Positions 1-10,124 of a stretch of DNA of 64,000 bases are shown here, in pieces (the stretch's first letter is position 1; each line of letters opens with the position of its first letter). The translations under genes were made by a program, and so were the position numbers. Source of the stretch: Dipteronia dyeriana (Eukaryota; Streptophyta; Magnoliopsida; Sapindales; Sapindaceae). The notes below the pieces were generated by a model that had not been told where the DNA came from, made no database searches, and saw only the letters and a list, made by a program, of their open reading frames with translations. The stretch covers positions 30,574,405 to 30,638,404 of the forward strand of contig CM065301.1 of NCBI GenBank assembly GCA_032871835.1, written 5' to 3'.

Positions 1-544
1 AGTGAACAAAATCATCAAGCATACACTCAAAGCGAAGCTAGATGCCAAGAAAGGGATCTAGGTTAAAAAGCTTCCCGAAGTATTATGGGCGTATCGGACA
101 ACAACAAGAACGTCAACAGGAGAGACTCTATTCACTTTAGCGTTTGGAACAGAAGTTGTTATCCCCATAGAAACATCATATGCATCACCCCGGGTCAGGC
201 TATATGATGAAGATCAGAATGTTGATATGCTATTACAAAGTCTAGATGAGCTAGAAGAGAAAAAGGAGAAATCCCAAATACGAAATATGGCATATCAGTA
301 AAGAGTAGCTCGCCACTACAACTCTCATGTTCGGGTCAGGAAATTCCAACTAGGAGATCTGGTACTCAGGAAGGTGTCATTGAACACAAAAAATAAAACT
401 ACAGGTTCCCTGGCTGATAAGTGGGAAGGCCCGTATAAAATCGAAGGAATAACTGACCATGGAGAATATTGGATTGCACGACCCAATGAAGGGGTTTTAC
501 CCCGACCATGCAATGCCCAATATATGAAGGTTTTCTATCCTTAA
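1..544 (+). pseudogene. Ty3/gypsy integrase C-terminal fragment
   Basis: Translation of the plus strand gives the end of a chromovirus/Tat-type integrase. Recognisable strings are LPEVLWAYRTTTRTSTGET, GTEVVIPIETSYASPRV, a degraded GPY/F-like segment (LADKWEGPYKIEGITDHGEY) and a final QYMKVFYP before TAA at 542-544. In a working element this part integrates the cDNA. In-frame stops occur near 61 (TAG) and near 299 (TAA), so this copy is dead. The catalytic D,D,E core lies left of the window. Confidence 0.85.
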
Positions 545-1485
545 GTTATTTTTTGTTCTCTTTTCTAGTAAGGACAATTTTAGTTACGTCAGATATTAGC
601 TTTGGAATTTAAATATTTGTTGATTTTGCAGTTATAAATAAAAATCAAACTCGGGATTTTCGAAAGATAAAACATATGATAATAAGAACATTTGGAAGAC
701 AAGCATGATAATAAGAACATGCAAATAGAATACTCGGGACCATTCGAAGGAGCATGCTAACCGAGCAAGGTCAATTGACCTTAGCAAAAAGGCAAGCCTG
801 ACGCACCAGATTCTGGAGAAAGGCTCAGGACGCTATCGAAAAAAATTCTGGTGAAATGCGTAGTTGTGTTAAGCAATTCGAAAATCTTAACGATTCGGCA
901 AACCCTTGCACAGAAAAATTGGGGAGACGTCCTCGGTAACGTGTAAGGACTCAAAACATAAGATCATTGTGAGCCTTGATGTAATGTTTGGGTAGCAACC
1001 GAGTATGAAACACAAGTATAAATCTACTTGCCTGTTTTAAGATGACTCGGTTAATAATACAAGCTAGTTTAATAAGTTACTTGGCGTTAAAAATTATTCG
1101 GGTGACAAAACCAGTTTAATAAGATACTCAGTGAGGTTACCCGAACATCAGAATAAGCCAGTTTAATAAGATACTTAACGTTAAAAATTATTCGGGTGAC
1201 AACCGGTTTAATAAGATACTAGGTGAGGTTACCCGAACATCAGAATTAGCCCGTTTAATAAGATACTTGGCATAAAGATTGCAATAGCCAGTTTAATAAG
1301 ATACTCGACAACAACAATCAAGAAAGAAGATACTTGGTGGAATTCCTTGAGCAATAAATCAGATCAAGACCACTCGGTTTTCAGAATCAGCTAAACTCGG
1401 GATTTTATTAATCTCTTTAAAGAATCGTTACAAAGAATTGTTTCAAAGAATGTTACAAAGAATCTCTACAAAAATTCTATAAGAA
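545..1485. other. Gypsy non-coding spacer
   Basis: Spacer between the pol remnant and the antisense gene. I see no ORF with family resemblance. Apart from the tandem array at 1066-1330 it holds scattered CTCGGG/CCCGAG words and a short duplicated stretch around 675-725 (GATAATAAGAACAT twice). Confidence 0.6.
1066..1330. repeat. 47-bp tandem repeat in gypsy spacer
   Basis: The core AGTTTAATAAGATACT recurs starting at 1066, 1113, 1160, 1205, 1252 and 1290, spacing 45-47 bp (last 38). Alternate units pair into a higher-order repeat of about 94 bp: one type carries GGCGTTAAAAATTATTCGGG, the other GAGGTTACCCGAACATCAGA. Tat-lineage elements are known to carry tandem repeats here and to seed satellites. 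Confidence 0.85.
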
Positions 1486-4445
1486 TCAGGAGGATTTTGA
1501 ACTCTTGTCGATGCTCGGGTCGGGCACCATTTCATATTCACGAAGCAGACTTTTGTTAGAAGGCCAAGCAATAGTGTCGATCGAATAGTCCATCCACCGG
1601 CTGTAATCTTCTCTTGGGATCGGTCCGACATCAGGCACCACACCCTCCACGACCGACTCCTGACTGGCATAAAAGGTCGAGAGGGAGTGCTCAGATGGAA
1701 CCTCCAAATGCATGGGATGAGGTTCTTTGCCTCGACTACGACAGTAAGCTCCCCACTCCTTCATCTGAGTCTAAAGAGATTCTATTGACCGATTCACGTG
1801 ATTCTTGATCGACAGCTCCCAGTTGGTTCAAGCCTTTTCAGTTGCCCGATTCTTAACCTTGAAGAACTCGCCAGCTAAAACCAGCCCCCGCTGAAACTCT
1901 TGAAGGAGAAGGGCATCGTAGGCAGGGGATCTTTTAAAATGATCAACCCCATGGACTTCAAGTTCCAACCTGGCCTCTTTGGATAGGGACTCGACTGTCA
2001 AAGCTTGGCGTTCCAAGTCCTCGATCTTCTGTTCGTATACCGACTTGGACTGATCCGCTTCCTGCTCGGCCTTAAGCATTGATTCTTGGTCAGAAGACAA
2101 TAGGTTTTGAAGTGACGTAGCCTTCTCTTCTACTAAAGAATCCCTCTTCTCGGCCTCCACCTGCTTCTCCAAACAGTGGTCGGTAAACACTTAGGCACTG
2201 CCGACTTCTTTCTGATAAGCCGATTCGACCTTGAGCACGGCTATCCTCACTCTCTTTCAGCTGAGCTTCCAGACACCTTATTCGATCAATTTGATGTTGC
2301 TGCGTCTGAACAAGCTCAACGAACTCGGCCACCATCTAGAAAAAAAAAATGAAATTAAAAATCTAGCAAGCAAATGGGCAAGGCAAGATTTAGGAATAAA
2401 ACCTATATAAGATGCACCATTGAAGATATTTTGAAGACGACTCGTCAGAGGCGCGCCCCTGAGATGACTCCAATGATCATCCCCGATAAAAGCCCAACCA
2501 GATGACATCATCCCGAGCATATCCTGAGGTGAAGGATAGGATAGACCTCTCGAGGGTTCAACCCTTAGATCTTCAACCTCGGGGGGAGAGGAACCCCTGT
2601 TAGGCTCAGAAGTCTCCACACCCACCGATGCTTTGACATGAGCACTCGGGGGAATCTCAGCCCCAGTATCTTCATCACTGGAGTCAATAAATGAGACCAT
2701 CCGAAGGACCTTCTAATGGTGAACGGGAGAGTCGACCGCTTTCCGTTTCTCAGCCCGAGAACAGTGGAAGCTGAGATCAGCTGTGAAATCTTCCTGAACA
2801 TCATCCCGGAAGGATTCAAAAAATTCAGGACCTGTATGAACTTGGCCCTAAGAGGTTTTACCTCCATCACCGGCGTCTAACCGCTTGACAGACCCTTCAC
2901 CAAGACCCTCATTTTGCCTCACCCCATCATTAGGCAACTCCTGAGTGTGATCTGTTAGGCCATTAGGACCACTAGACTCCTCTATGGTCGGCCGAACAAC
3001 TTCCTCGGGACATATTCGGGGATCTGCTCATCAGCCATGTCAGGTTCCTCATCAGACTCAGGTGGGGCAGTACCATCTTCGCTCTGACGATAAGCTTATT
3101 TTCGACTTGTTTGAAGAATCGACTTCACTTGGCGAGCTTGAAGGTCGCAGACGATGTCCGTATCGTACACTTAGAAGAAATAGAGGAATCACGTTAGAAA
3201 ATAAAAATAAAAATATATAAAATAAAAAAAAAGGGTTACAAAGATTACTTACATTGCCTGCAGTAGCCCGAAATATGACTGAAGAAGCCGAGCTCTATCA
3301 TCTTTTTCTCATTAGAAAGGTAAGTTCTGCTCCTCTTCTCCAGGGTGCAAACTGCTGCCCGAGCAAGTCTGGTTAGCTCAGCATCGCTGAATTCAAGCTT
3401 TTTCTTGTTTCATACCTTAAGGGAACAAAAAAAGCGGGGAACTTTCAACACTCTCCGAGTTTCCCCAGCCTAGAGAGCGAATTCAAGATCGAGATTCCCT
3501 CCGGTAAAAAACCAACTGTTCTTCAAAAACTTGTTGGATGAAGGGAATCCTCATTCAAAACCCCTCTTTTGGGGTCATCAGAGGTATCAACTCTCCGATT
3601 CATATTTGTCCCCTCATTGACCCAGCAATCTGGCAGATAGGACATAAGGAAATAGGTTCCTATCTTGCCAGACTGCCTCAGTGTGAAGAAGTGCCTGATT
3701 TCACTCGGGAAAGGCGGTGAAAAGTTCATTTGGCTCCACATATGCCACAATGCACATCAATATCTTATAGCTATTCGGGGCCAGTTGCGCCGGAGCGATC
3801 CTTGTTTCAGCCAAAAACGAGGCAATGAACGGCTGAAAAGAAAGTGTGACACCGCAGCAGAGCATGGACCCATAGATTGCCACCATGCCCGGGGGAGGAT
3901 TCCACGCAGCTCTATCATCCGCAGGAATCAAGGTAACTGAGTTATCTAGGTCGAATCGGGCATGATATTTCCCGATTTCATCTGCCCCGACCATATTCGA
4001 TTCAGTATCAAACCCACTTGGGCGATCAGCAGAGAAAGTGAGACGAGATACTCTGAATGCCTCTTCAACATCATTCTCGTTAACAGTCTTCTACCTGATC
4101 CGAACACTGCCCGAACTATGCTTATAGACTTCACTTTTGCTTTGATGTTTTCCCATCCTTGATCAAAGTGGCACCCTGTGATTAGAAACGACAGATTCAG
4201 AACAAGATGAATCAGAGTCAGAACTGGAAAAAGAACTAAAAAGGACGTTAGGATGAAGCCCAGAAACGTCGACTTCTAAAAAAGGGGTTCATCAGGGGGG
4301 ATTTCCCCAATAATCTTCGAATACAGCAAACTAATTGAAAATCCCCACGATTGAGTGCTTCAAGAGCTATAGTACAGAGTCGAAGACGGGAAGTTGGTTC
4401 CATTAAAACTAACCTTGAATAAAATCTGATGCAGAATCTTCTCAA
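1486..4445 (-). pseudogene. Antisense multi-exon gene of gypsy element (Transposase_28-like head, coiled-coil tail)
   Basis: Runs opposite to pol. The N-terminal part (about 3994-3523) contains NPPPGMVAIYGSMLCCGV and FIAPAQLAPNSYKI-like text (FLAETRIAPAQLAPNSYK), which matches the 'putative gypsy type transposon' family PF04195 as I know it. The C-terminal exon (2335-1828) is a heptad-rich coiled coil ending in FKRSPAYDALLLQEFQRG. Splice signals are visible on the minus strand: donor AAT|GTAAGT near 3254, donor ATAG|GTTTTATT near 2402, and acceptor TTTTTTTTCTAG before ATGGTGGCC at 2335. Frameshifts break it near 3700, 2200 and 4100. Function is unknown; such ORFs occur as antisense genes in Tat-type elements. 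Exon limits are inferred by eye. Confidence 0.65.
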
Positions 4446-4839
4446 TGGAGAATGGCGATTTTCTGCGCAGAGAAATCTGGGCTAGGAAAATTTTCTGGTG
4501 TGAATTTTCGAGAATGAACCAGCACAACCCCTCAGTGAAGAATTTAAAAGGGCAGTAGCACGAAACCCTAGGGTCTCAAGGCGGGAAAAATCAATGACAA
4601 TATTTGATGTCGTAGGCGGTGCACGGGGGAACTAGCTTTGGCCGTCAGAATTACAAAAAGTCGCAATCATTGAGATCTCGCGTGAGGAGGCAAATCGAAT
4701 TTACAGGGTCACCATCAAGACACGCCATTATGACAAGACATTTACTCTGGCACTGAATAGATATAAAAATTGAAGAATTGATTAAAATACTTTTGCCCGA
4801 AACAAAACCCTGTTCGGCAAAAATATTTTAAGGGGGTAT

Positions 4840-5711
4840 TGTCGTTTGTAAATTTTACTAGACGTACACGTTATCGACAAAGAGGATAAAATTGCCAGGT
4901 GGACGTCTAAATAGGCATTCAGAAAATATTCTGCAAGACATCACTAAAGAAGAGAAGCCAGAGTAAACAAGTATTGAACAAAACCTACTCGGGGTCAACT
5001 GACGTCATATACTACTCGGGGTCAGTTAAAGATACTCGGGGTTAGTTGATGATATTTTCTACTCGGGATTAGGTGACGTCACTCGAGACCAGCTAATATC
5101 TTGTTTTACTAGGGACAAACATGAAGAAAACCCAATAAAAAGCCCAACGTGTAACTTACACGAATCGAGTCATTAAAATACCCGAAGATATCCATATCAA
5201 AGAGGGATTCCAAGAAGTCAGGAAACAATTATATTTCTTCAAAAAGACTGCGCTATTATAAGGAAATAAGTCCTAACCGGACTACATTGCTAGAGTCTCA
5301 TTCGATCTCAATACAAGTCTCCGAAACAGGAAAGAAGACAAACTACTTTGAACAAGTAAACAATCATAATTAAATACAAAGATCTTTTATTACTTGTACA
5401 AAGAGGATTAGGGTTCTATGGACTTAGAAATATATTCATAATCTCGTCACAAAAGATACAGAGAATATACAGAAATCATATAGAAAAATACAGAGAGAAA
5501 AAGAGAGATCGAGAATTGTAACTATTATATTCATAATGGATTTTGGCTCGGTTGATCATTCAACCACCCGTGGACGTTTCTCCGGTCATCGAAGTTTTAC
5601 CACGTAAAAAACTTGCCTCCAATTACTTTCTCCTTCTCTTTCTCTTTAAGATCACAACTAAAATCCAAATCTTATTAGCTTTTCTTAAACATCCAGAAAT
5701 CGACGTCAACA
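4840..5711 (+). repeat. 3' LTR of the gypsy element
   Basis: Starts TGTCGTTTG just after a polypurine tract (TTTTAAGGGGGTAT) and ends CGTCAACA at 5711, where MULE sequence resumes. Contains repeated ACTCGGGGTCAG words (about 4985-5100), a TATA-like GCTATTATAAGG near 5250, and the ACCCGTGGACGTTTC...TTTTACCACGTAAA motif (about 5567-5610) common near the 3' end of plant LTRs. The partner 5' LTR is outside the window, so length (872 bp) rests on the ends alone. Confidence 0.7.
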
Positions 5712-6244
5712 CATATATAGAATTGTGTATCCAATATGTTGATCCTCTGGTTGTACGCAGCGTGGAAGCCTCGCTGACGCTTCTAAAGAATATGGAGGTA
5801 CGCGTCATATGCTGACAATATATAAAAGTAATGAATTGTTAACAATACATCATTTTTTAAACAAACGTTAATTTGAAAATGACGTAAGTACGTACCATGT
5901 CCTCCAAGTCCATGAAGTTGGGCTACATCCGCATAAACCATTTGGTGTTGATTGGTATCAGCATGTCCACATCACATCTTTTTAATTGTTGGATTAACTT
6001 TATAAAAAATTGATTAAACATAAAAACACTACCAAATTCATAGAAGAAGTTGTACTCACAGTTTCCCGTTGATGTTCTTCTTGAATGCTTTGTATGCCGC
6101 TAGCTGGTCGGCGTCCACCGGTCCGTGGGGGTAAAAAACATGTTCCGTAAACTGGAGTCGTGTCCTTAACCTCTTCGAATAGTATGGATTTGTGTAAGGG
6201 CTCAACAACTGCGACCCGTGCTTCAGTATACGCTTCTTGGGCGG

Positions 6245-6610
6245 GATCGTTGTGTTCTATGATGGAGGTGGGTGGGAGCTCTAGAGCTCGGTTGATGTGC
6301 TAGCAGGTGAAGGGGACCACTGTGGGATCGATGTACTTGGTGGTGGTGGAGGTAGGTGAGAGCTCTGGAGCTCGGTCGATGTGCTGGCTAGTGGAAATGA
6401 CTGTTGCAGGATCGATATGGTGGGTGGTGGAGGGGACCGCTGCAGGATTGATGTGTTGGTTGGTGGAGAGGACCGTTGTGGCTAAATCGATGTGCTCAGT
6501 GGTGGAGGGGAGGTTTGGAGCTCGGTCTCTGTGCTGGGTGGTATAAGGGACCGTTGCGGCTGGATCGATATGCTTGGTGGTGGGGGTGGGGGGTGGGGGA
6601 GCTCTGGAGC
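6245..6610. repeat. Minisatellite coding proline/threonine-rich repeats
   Basis: Repeats of GGATCGATGTGCTTGGTGG-type sequence with GGGGACCGCTG linkers, roughly 50 bp apart, about seven copies. On the minus strand they read as HIDPA..VPSTT-like units inside the cargo gene. The same region of the other MULE copy (about 48900-49110) has the same kind of repeat (CGGTCCCCTCC words). Confidence 0.7.
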
Positions 6611-6762
6611 TCCTTCTTTGGGCTGAGTGGTGGGTAAAGCTGGGCAGAGACCAGACTGTTGTATGCGTAGCAGGACTAGTTTCACTAGTACGAGACTGAG
6701 CCTGACTATCCAGACCTGGCCCCTCGGTTGTTTGGTGCTCGCTACGTCCATCTGTCTTGTTT

Positions 6763-6764
<2 letters not shown>

Positions 6765-6805
<41 letters not shown>
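6765..6805. repeat. 41-base poly-C tract
   Basis: An uninterrupted run of 41 C, next to the proline-rich exon of the cargo pseudogene. On the minus strand it would read poly-glycine. Such long G/C homopolymers are rare and unstable; true length may differ from the assembled length. Confidence 0.9.
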
Positions 6806-8535
6806 TTATATACCCACTTGTCCTGTCTCCGGGACTAAAGTCTGGATCAGAAGGTGGTGAACCATTCCTTTGTGTATGTGTTGTCGACCTCTAAAGCCCT
6901 TAGATCATATCCAGCAAAACTTGTGTTGCTGCTGTCGATCCTCATCACTTTTCCAGATCATATCCAGCAACTCCCGGTGTTGATGCTGTCATTTCTCCTC
7001 ACTCTTCCGGAGGGCTTCACGTACATCGTTCAACAGATCTTCCTATGAAGCTTGAAATCATGTCTACATTATTAGTATAAAACTATCAACATGTTACGTT
7101 AGTAAAAAATTAAAATTTCATTTCATTTTACCTCTACATCATGTCCACCGACCCCATGGGAATCCCTGTAGATGTAGTAGGTGCACAGGTGGTAAACCGA
7201 ACCCATCTATGCCTCTCTCGCTGAGGGTCCGACTGATATGCCTCACTGTCATTGGCCCTATCCCTGAAACCCCCACCCTCTGTCCCATTGTTCCCGTAAA
7301 AGGTAGTCTGATCAGGGACCAGAGGCAAAATCTGAGGCCGGTTCTCCTCTACATACAGGCTCCCCCCCATTTAGCCCCGTATAGTACTATGCCTCTTTCT
7401 TGGCTGGTGTGGGCACTAGTTTTATCCTCGCAAACATCTTAAATCTTAGTTAGAATAATGTAAATGTATACTTAGTAACTAATATAAACATTAACAAATT
7501 AAATACACAGCCTGGCTTTAAAAATCTTGGCCAACTTCTTCTGTCTTGGTTGTTTGCTCAACTCCCACATCAAAATACGGGGAGACAGAACCACAACCCT
7601 CTGATTACTAAACTAGAGGGCCAAATCAGGGATCACATCGAAAGAAAATATCTACATCAAAGATAAGTACGATAACAATGCATAACATTTAGGACACCAT
7701 CAATAAAGTACAGGTTGTAATTCAAAGTTCTTACCAGTAGGGCGTGAGATAGACTGTAAATGTTGTAGGTCTCCACCGTATATACGTGAGCACCCTTTTC
7801 TTGCCGGTGTCTCTCAAACCCATCTCGTCGCCCATCAAACGCATCATTGAATGAGTAAATGGAATGCATGTACACTTGGTCACCCCACGGGAAGGCGTCG
7901 AACTCATCGAGGTCCTCCACCAGCCGAAACTGCCAAACTGGAATCTTGAATCTCTCATCAAACCCCATTAGTATCCAGTTCAACATATATATGAGGTAGA
8001 GCTTTACAACATCGTACGCCTCCTGAAACTCTCTGAGGGTGAGAACAACCCTTATTTCCTCGAACGAAACATCATTGGCTCTGAGAAAGTACCACTGATG
8101 TATGCAATTCTCCACTTCTGCTTACACGCTCGTGTCCGGTACAACTCCAAATTGTAATTCAGTGATTGGGTAAAATTCCACCTTGGAAAACATCACCGAC
8201 TCGTTCCCTAACATGAACTGCATCTCATCTGTTGGGCCCATATGATGTAGCTCCCTCAAAAGCAAACGATGGACAACACCACCTGAAAACTTCATCTCCC
8301 GATGCATCGTCAGAAAATGCCCGAAACACGAAGCCATGAACCGACATCGGTCTTCATCAGTAAATTCTGTAAGGACCCGGTTCAACACCTCGTCTATATG
8401 GTAAAGGGCGTCAAAATGGTCGTGTCGAGTCAATTTGCCCTCGTACCAGTCTCCTTCTGGAGTTTTAAGAAAATATCTCAACATATTTCTCATTTGCAAT
8501 GTCACTGAGATAATACTTTATTAAACTGAAAAAAG

Positions 8536-9090
8536 CTCGGATCAAACATGAAAAGTCTCAGCCAATTTTAAAAAAAGCTCAGGCCTTTGTAAAACAAGCT
8601 CGGGTCTTTGCAAAAAAGCACTGGCCTTTGCCAAAAAAGGTCAGGCCTTTGTAAAAAAGTCTCGGGCCTTTAAAAAAAATCTTGAGCCTTTGATAAAAAA
8701 ACTCGGGCCATTGATAAAAAAGCTCGAACATTTGATAAATAATCTCGGACCAAACCCAACAGTAAATTATCTTAAAAAAACCTCGATTATGTTTTATAAA
8801 AGCCTGGGTTCACAAAAAAAAGCTCGATAATTTGAAAAAAAAAGCTCCAACCATTGAAAAAAAAACTCGATCCAATGAAAAACAAGTTCGAACCAGTGAA
8901 AAAAAAGCTCGATCCAATGAAAAAAACATTGATATAATGAAAAAAACTCGATCTAATGAAAAAAAAGCTCAATCCCTTAAAAAAAACTCGAATTACCAAA
9001 ACCTTATTTTCACCAAAAAAATACTCGAATATCTATAAAAAAAACTCGATTCAACTACGAAAAAACTCGGAACCCCTTCAAAAAGTCTTG
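8536..9090. repeat. 21-bp phased AAAAAAGCTCGA array (MULE copy 1)
   Basis: Degenerate units of an A-tract followed by GCTCGA/GCTCGG. Positions of the CTCG-equivalent are 8536, 8557, 8578, 8599, 8620, 8640, 8661, 8681, 8702, 8723, 8744, then (gap of 38) 8782, 8803, 8823, 8845, 8866, 8887, 8908, 8927, 8947, 8968, 8987, (gap 37) 9024, 9045, 9066, 9086. Almost all steps are 19-22 bp, most exactly 21. It lies between the DUF1985 exon and the terminal repeat. Confidence 0.9.
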
Positions 9091-9404
9091 GTTACCTAGA
9101 ATTCCATCTTCCTCAACAGATTTTTAACCAAATTTCAAACCCTAATCTAAACCACAACCATTCTCAGATCTCTATTTTAAATCTAATCTACAATTTCAAT
9201 TAACAAAACATGAGTCTGACATGCAATGCAAGTTATCAACAATAAAAATGAGAAAAAAACAAACTCAACTTACCTCTGTCGATTGCAAAAAAACTGGTGT
9301 AATGTCGATCCGGTCACTTCGTTGTCGATTAGCTTTCAGTCGATTTCTTTCTCTCTCTTGCTTTTCTCTGATTTTGAAAACGATAACTTTCTCTATTTTT
9401 CAAT

Positions 9405-9520
9405 AATTCGGGGTATTTTCGTCTGATCACGTTAAATGGTGCATTTTAAACATATATTAGTAAAGTGGTGATATTTGCACAATACCACCCACCAAATAGT
9501 GCCAATAATTTTTCGAACCC
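9405..9520. repeat. MULE terminal inverted repeat (copy 1)
   Basis: Reverse complement matches the left end of the complete MULE (46011-46130) over about 110 bp with few differences, for example TTTACTAATATATGTTTAAA against TTTACTAATGTATGTTTAAA. The end is placed at CGAACCC, 9520. Confidence 0.75.
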
Positions 9521-9813
9521 TAATTGAATTGTATTAATGTAATTGGAATTTAGAAGCGTGTGTTATATATTATCACATGATTCTAGTGAAGTTATCCTAG
9601 CATAAAGATAGATCGATTTTTTTTTATTAATAAGAAAGGAAAAAAAAAAGAAATAGAAAAAAGAACATAGTATTACTAGAGTTAAAATGAATATAAATAT
9701 GTTGAATAATGAAGGATATCTCAATTTGTATTTATACTGCCGTTTTTTAATTCAGCTAATATATGACAGTTAATTTTATACATTACCCCCTTAAAAAAAG
9801 TATACATTACCGA
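9521..9813. other. AT-rich stretch without a gene
   Basis: Between the MULE end and the copia LTR. Very AT-rich, with poly-T and poly-A tracts around 9617-9650. I see no ORF or element signature. Confidence 0.5.
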
Positions 9814-10124
9814 TGTTATAAATTGATTAAGAATAAATAAAAATATAAAACATAAACTTATAGAAGAGAAGAGATAAAAAACTAGCTAAAAGAGAAGTAT
9901 TTTATTCCTCAATTGTTCTCATCACAAAGTGTATGAAATACAATGGTTTGAGACCCTTTTTATAGTCTCACAATCCCACATTACATTAAGTATATATAAA
10001 TTACATTATAATGAATCATAAAATTGATCATTATGATAAAGTTAATGGGAATACAAAAGGATGAAAGTTTCTTCCATGGACTGATGGATATTTATTCATA
10101 TATACTTGCATTATATTCATAACA
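9814..10124 (-). repeat. 3' LTR of copia-type element (311 bp)
   Basis: Near-identical to 17967-18276. On the minus strand it begins TGTTATGAATATAATG and ends TTTATAACA. A TATA-like region (reading CTATAAAAAGGG on the minus strand) lies near 9955. Confidence 0.85.

Larger units (their letters stand above)
1..5711 (+). mobile_element. Ty3/gypsy retrotransposon, 3' part (Tat-like organisation)
   Basis: The window opens inside the pol gene of a Ty3/gypsy element and runs to the end of its 3' LTR. Order on the plus strand: integrase C-terminus (1-544), non-coding spacer with a tandem array (1066-1330), a long antisense gene (4445 to 1486), polypurine tract AAGGGGGTA (about 4830-4838) and LTR (4840-5711). 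An antisense ORF plus tandem repeats between pol and the 3' LTR is known from Tat/Ogre/Retand-type elements, so I favour that lineage. It lies inside a MULE: bases after 5711 align with the cargo gene of the MULE copy at 46-54 kb. The 5' half is left of the window. Confidence 0.8.
5712..8505 (-). pseudogene. MULE cargo gene, DUF1985 N-terminal part (Ulp1-type family)
   Basis: Minus-strand exons: 8505-8122 then 8115-7657 form a DUF1985-type domain (HRLLLRELHHMGPTDEMQFM, FSKVEFYPITELQFGVVPDT) interrupted by one TAA at about 8121 between DTSV and AEVENC. Next come a VIPDLA...RILMWELSKQPRQKK exon (about 7637-7510), a MFARIKL exon (about 7450-7140), a proline-rich repeat exon (7045-6240), and an exon ending NINGKL with donor GTGAGT near 6062. 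The stretch 5815-5712 is the homologue of the VYLHILCKRQRGFPTVYNQR exon of copy 2 and is cut by the gypsy insertion, so the protease domain is missing. DUF1985 with Ulp1 is a known MULE cargo combination. Function in transposition is unproven. Confidence 0.75.
5712..9520 (-). mobile_element. MULE remnant (copy 1), same family as 46011-54384
   Basis: From 5712 to 9520 the minus strand aligns in order with the plus strand of the complete MULE from about 49.67 kb back to 46.01 kb: Ulp1-side exons, proline-rich minisatellite, DUF1985 exons, 21-bp array, terminal inverted repeat. The terminus (about 9405-9520) shares CACTATTTGGTGGGTGG, TTGTGCAAATATCAC, CTTTACTAATATATG and the ACGAAAATACCCCGAA end with the full copy. 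The other terminus and any transposase gene would lie left of the window, beyond the inserted gypsy element. The TSD cannot be checked here. Confidence 0.8.

Noticed and set aside
1614..1808. Short plus-strand frame
   Set aside because: Opposite the coiled-coil exon of the antisense gene; shadow frame.
8787..9038. Open frames of Lys/Ser-rich (plus) and Phe-rich (minus) protein
   Set aside because: They are translations of the 21-bp A-tract array and keep open only because the repeat length is a multiple of three.
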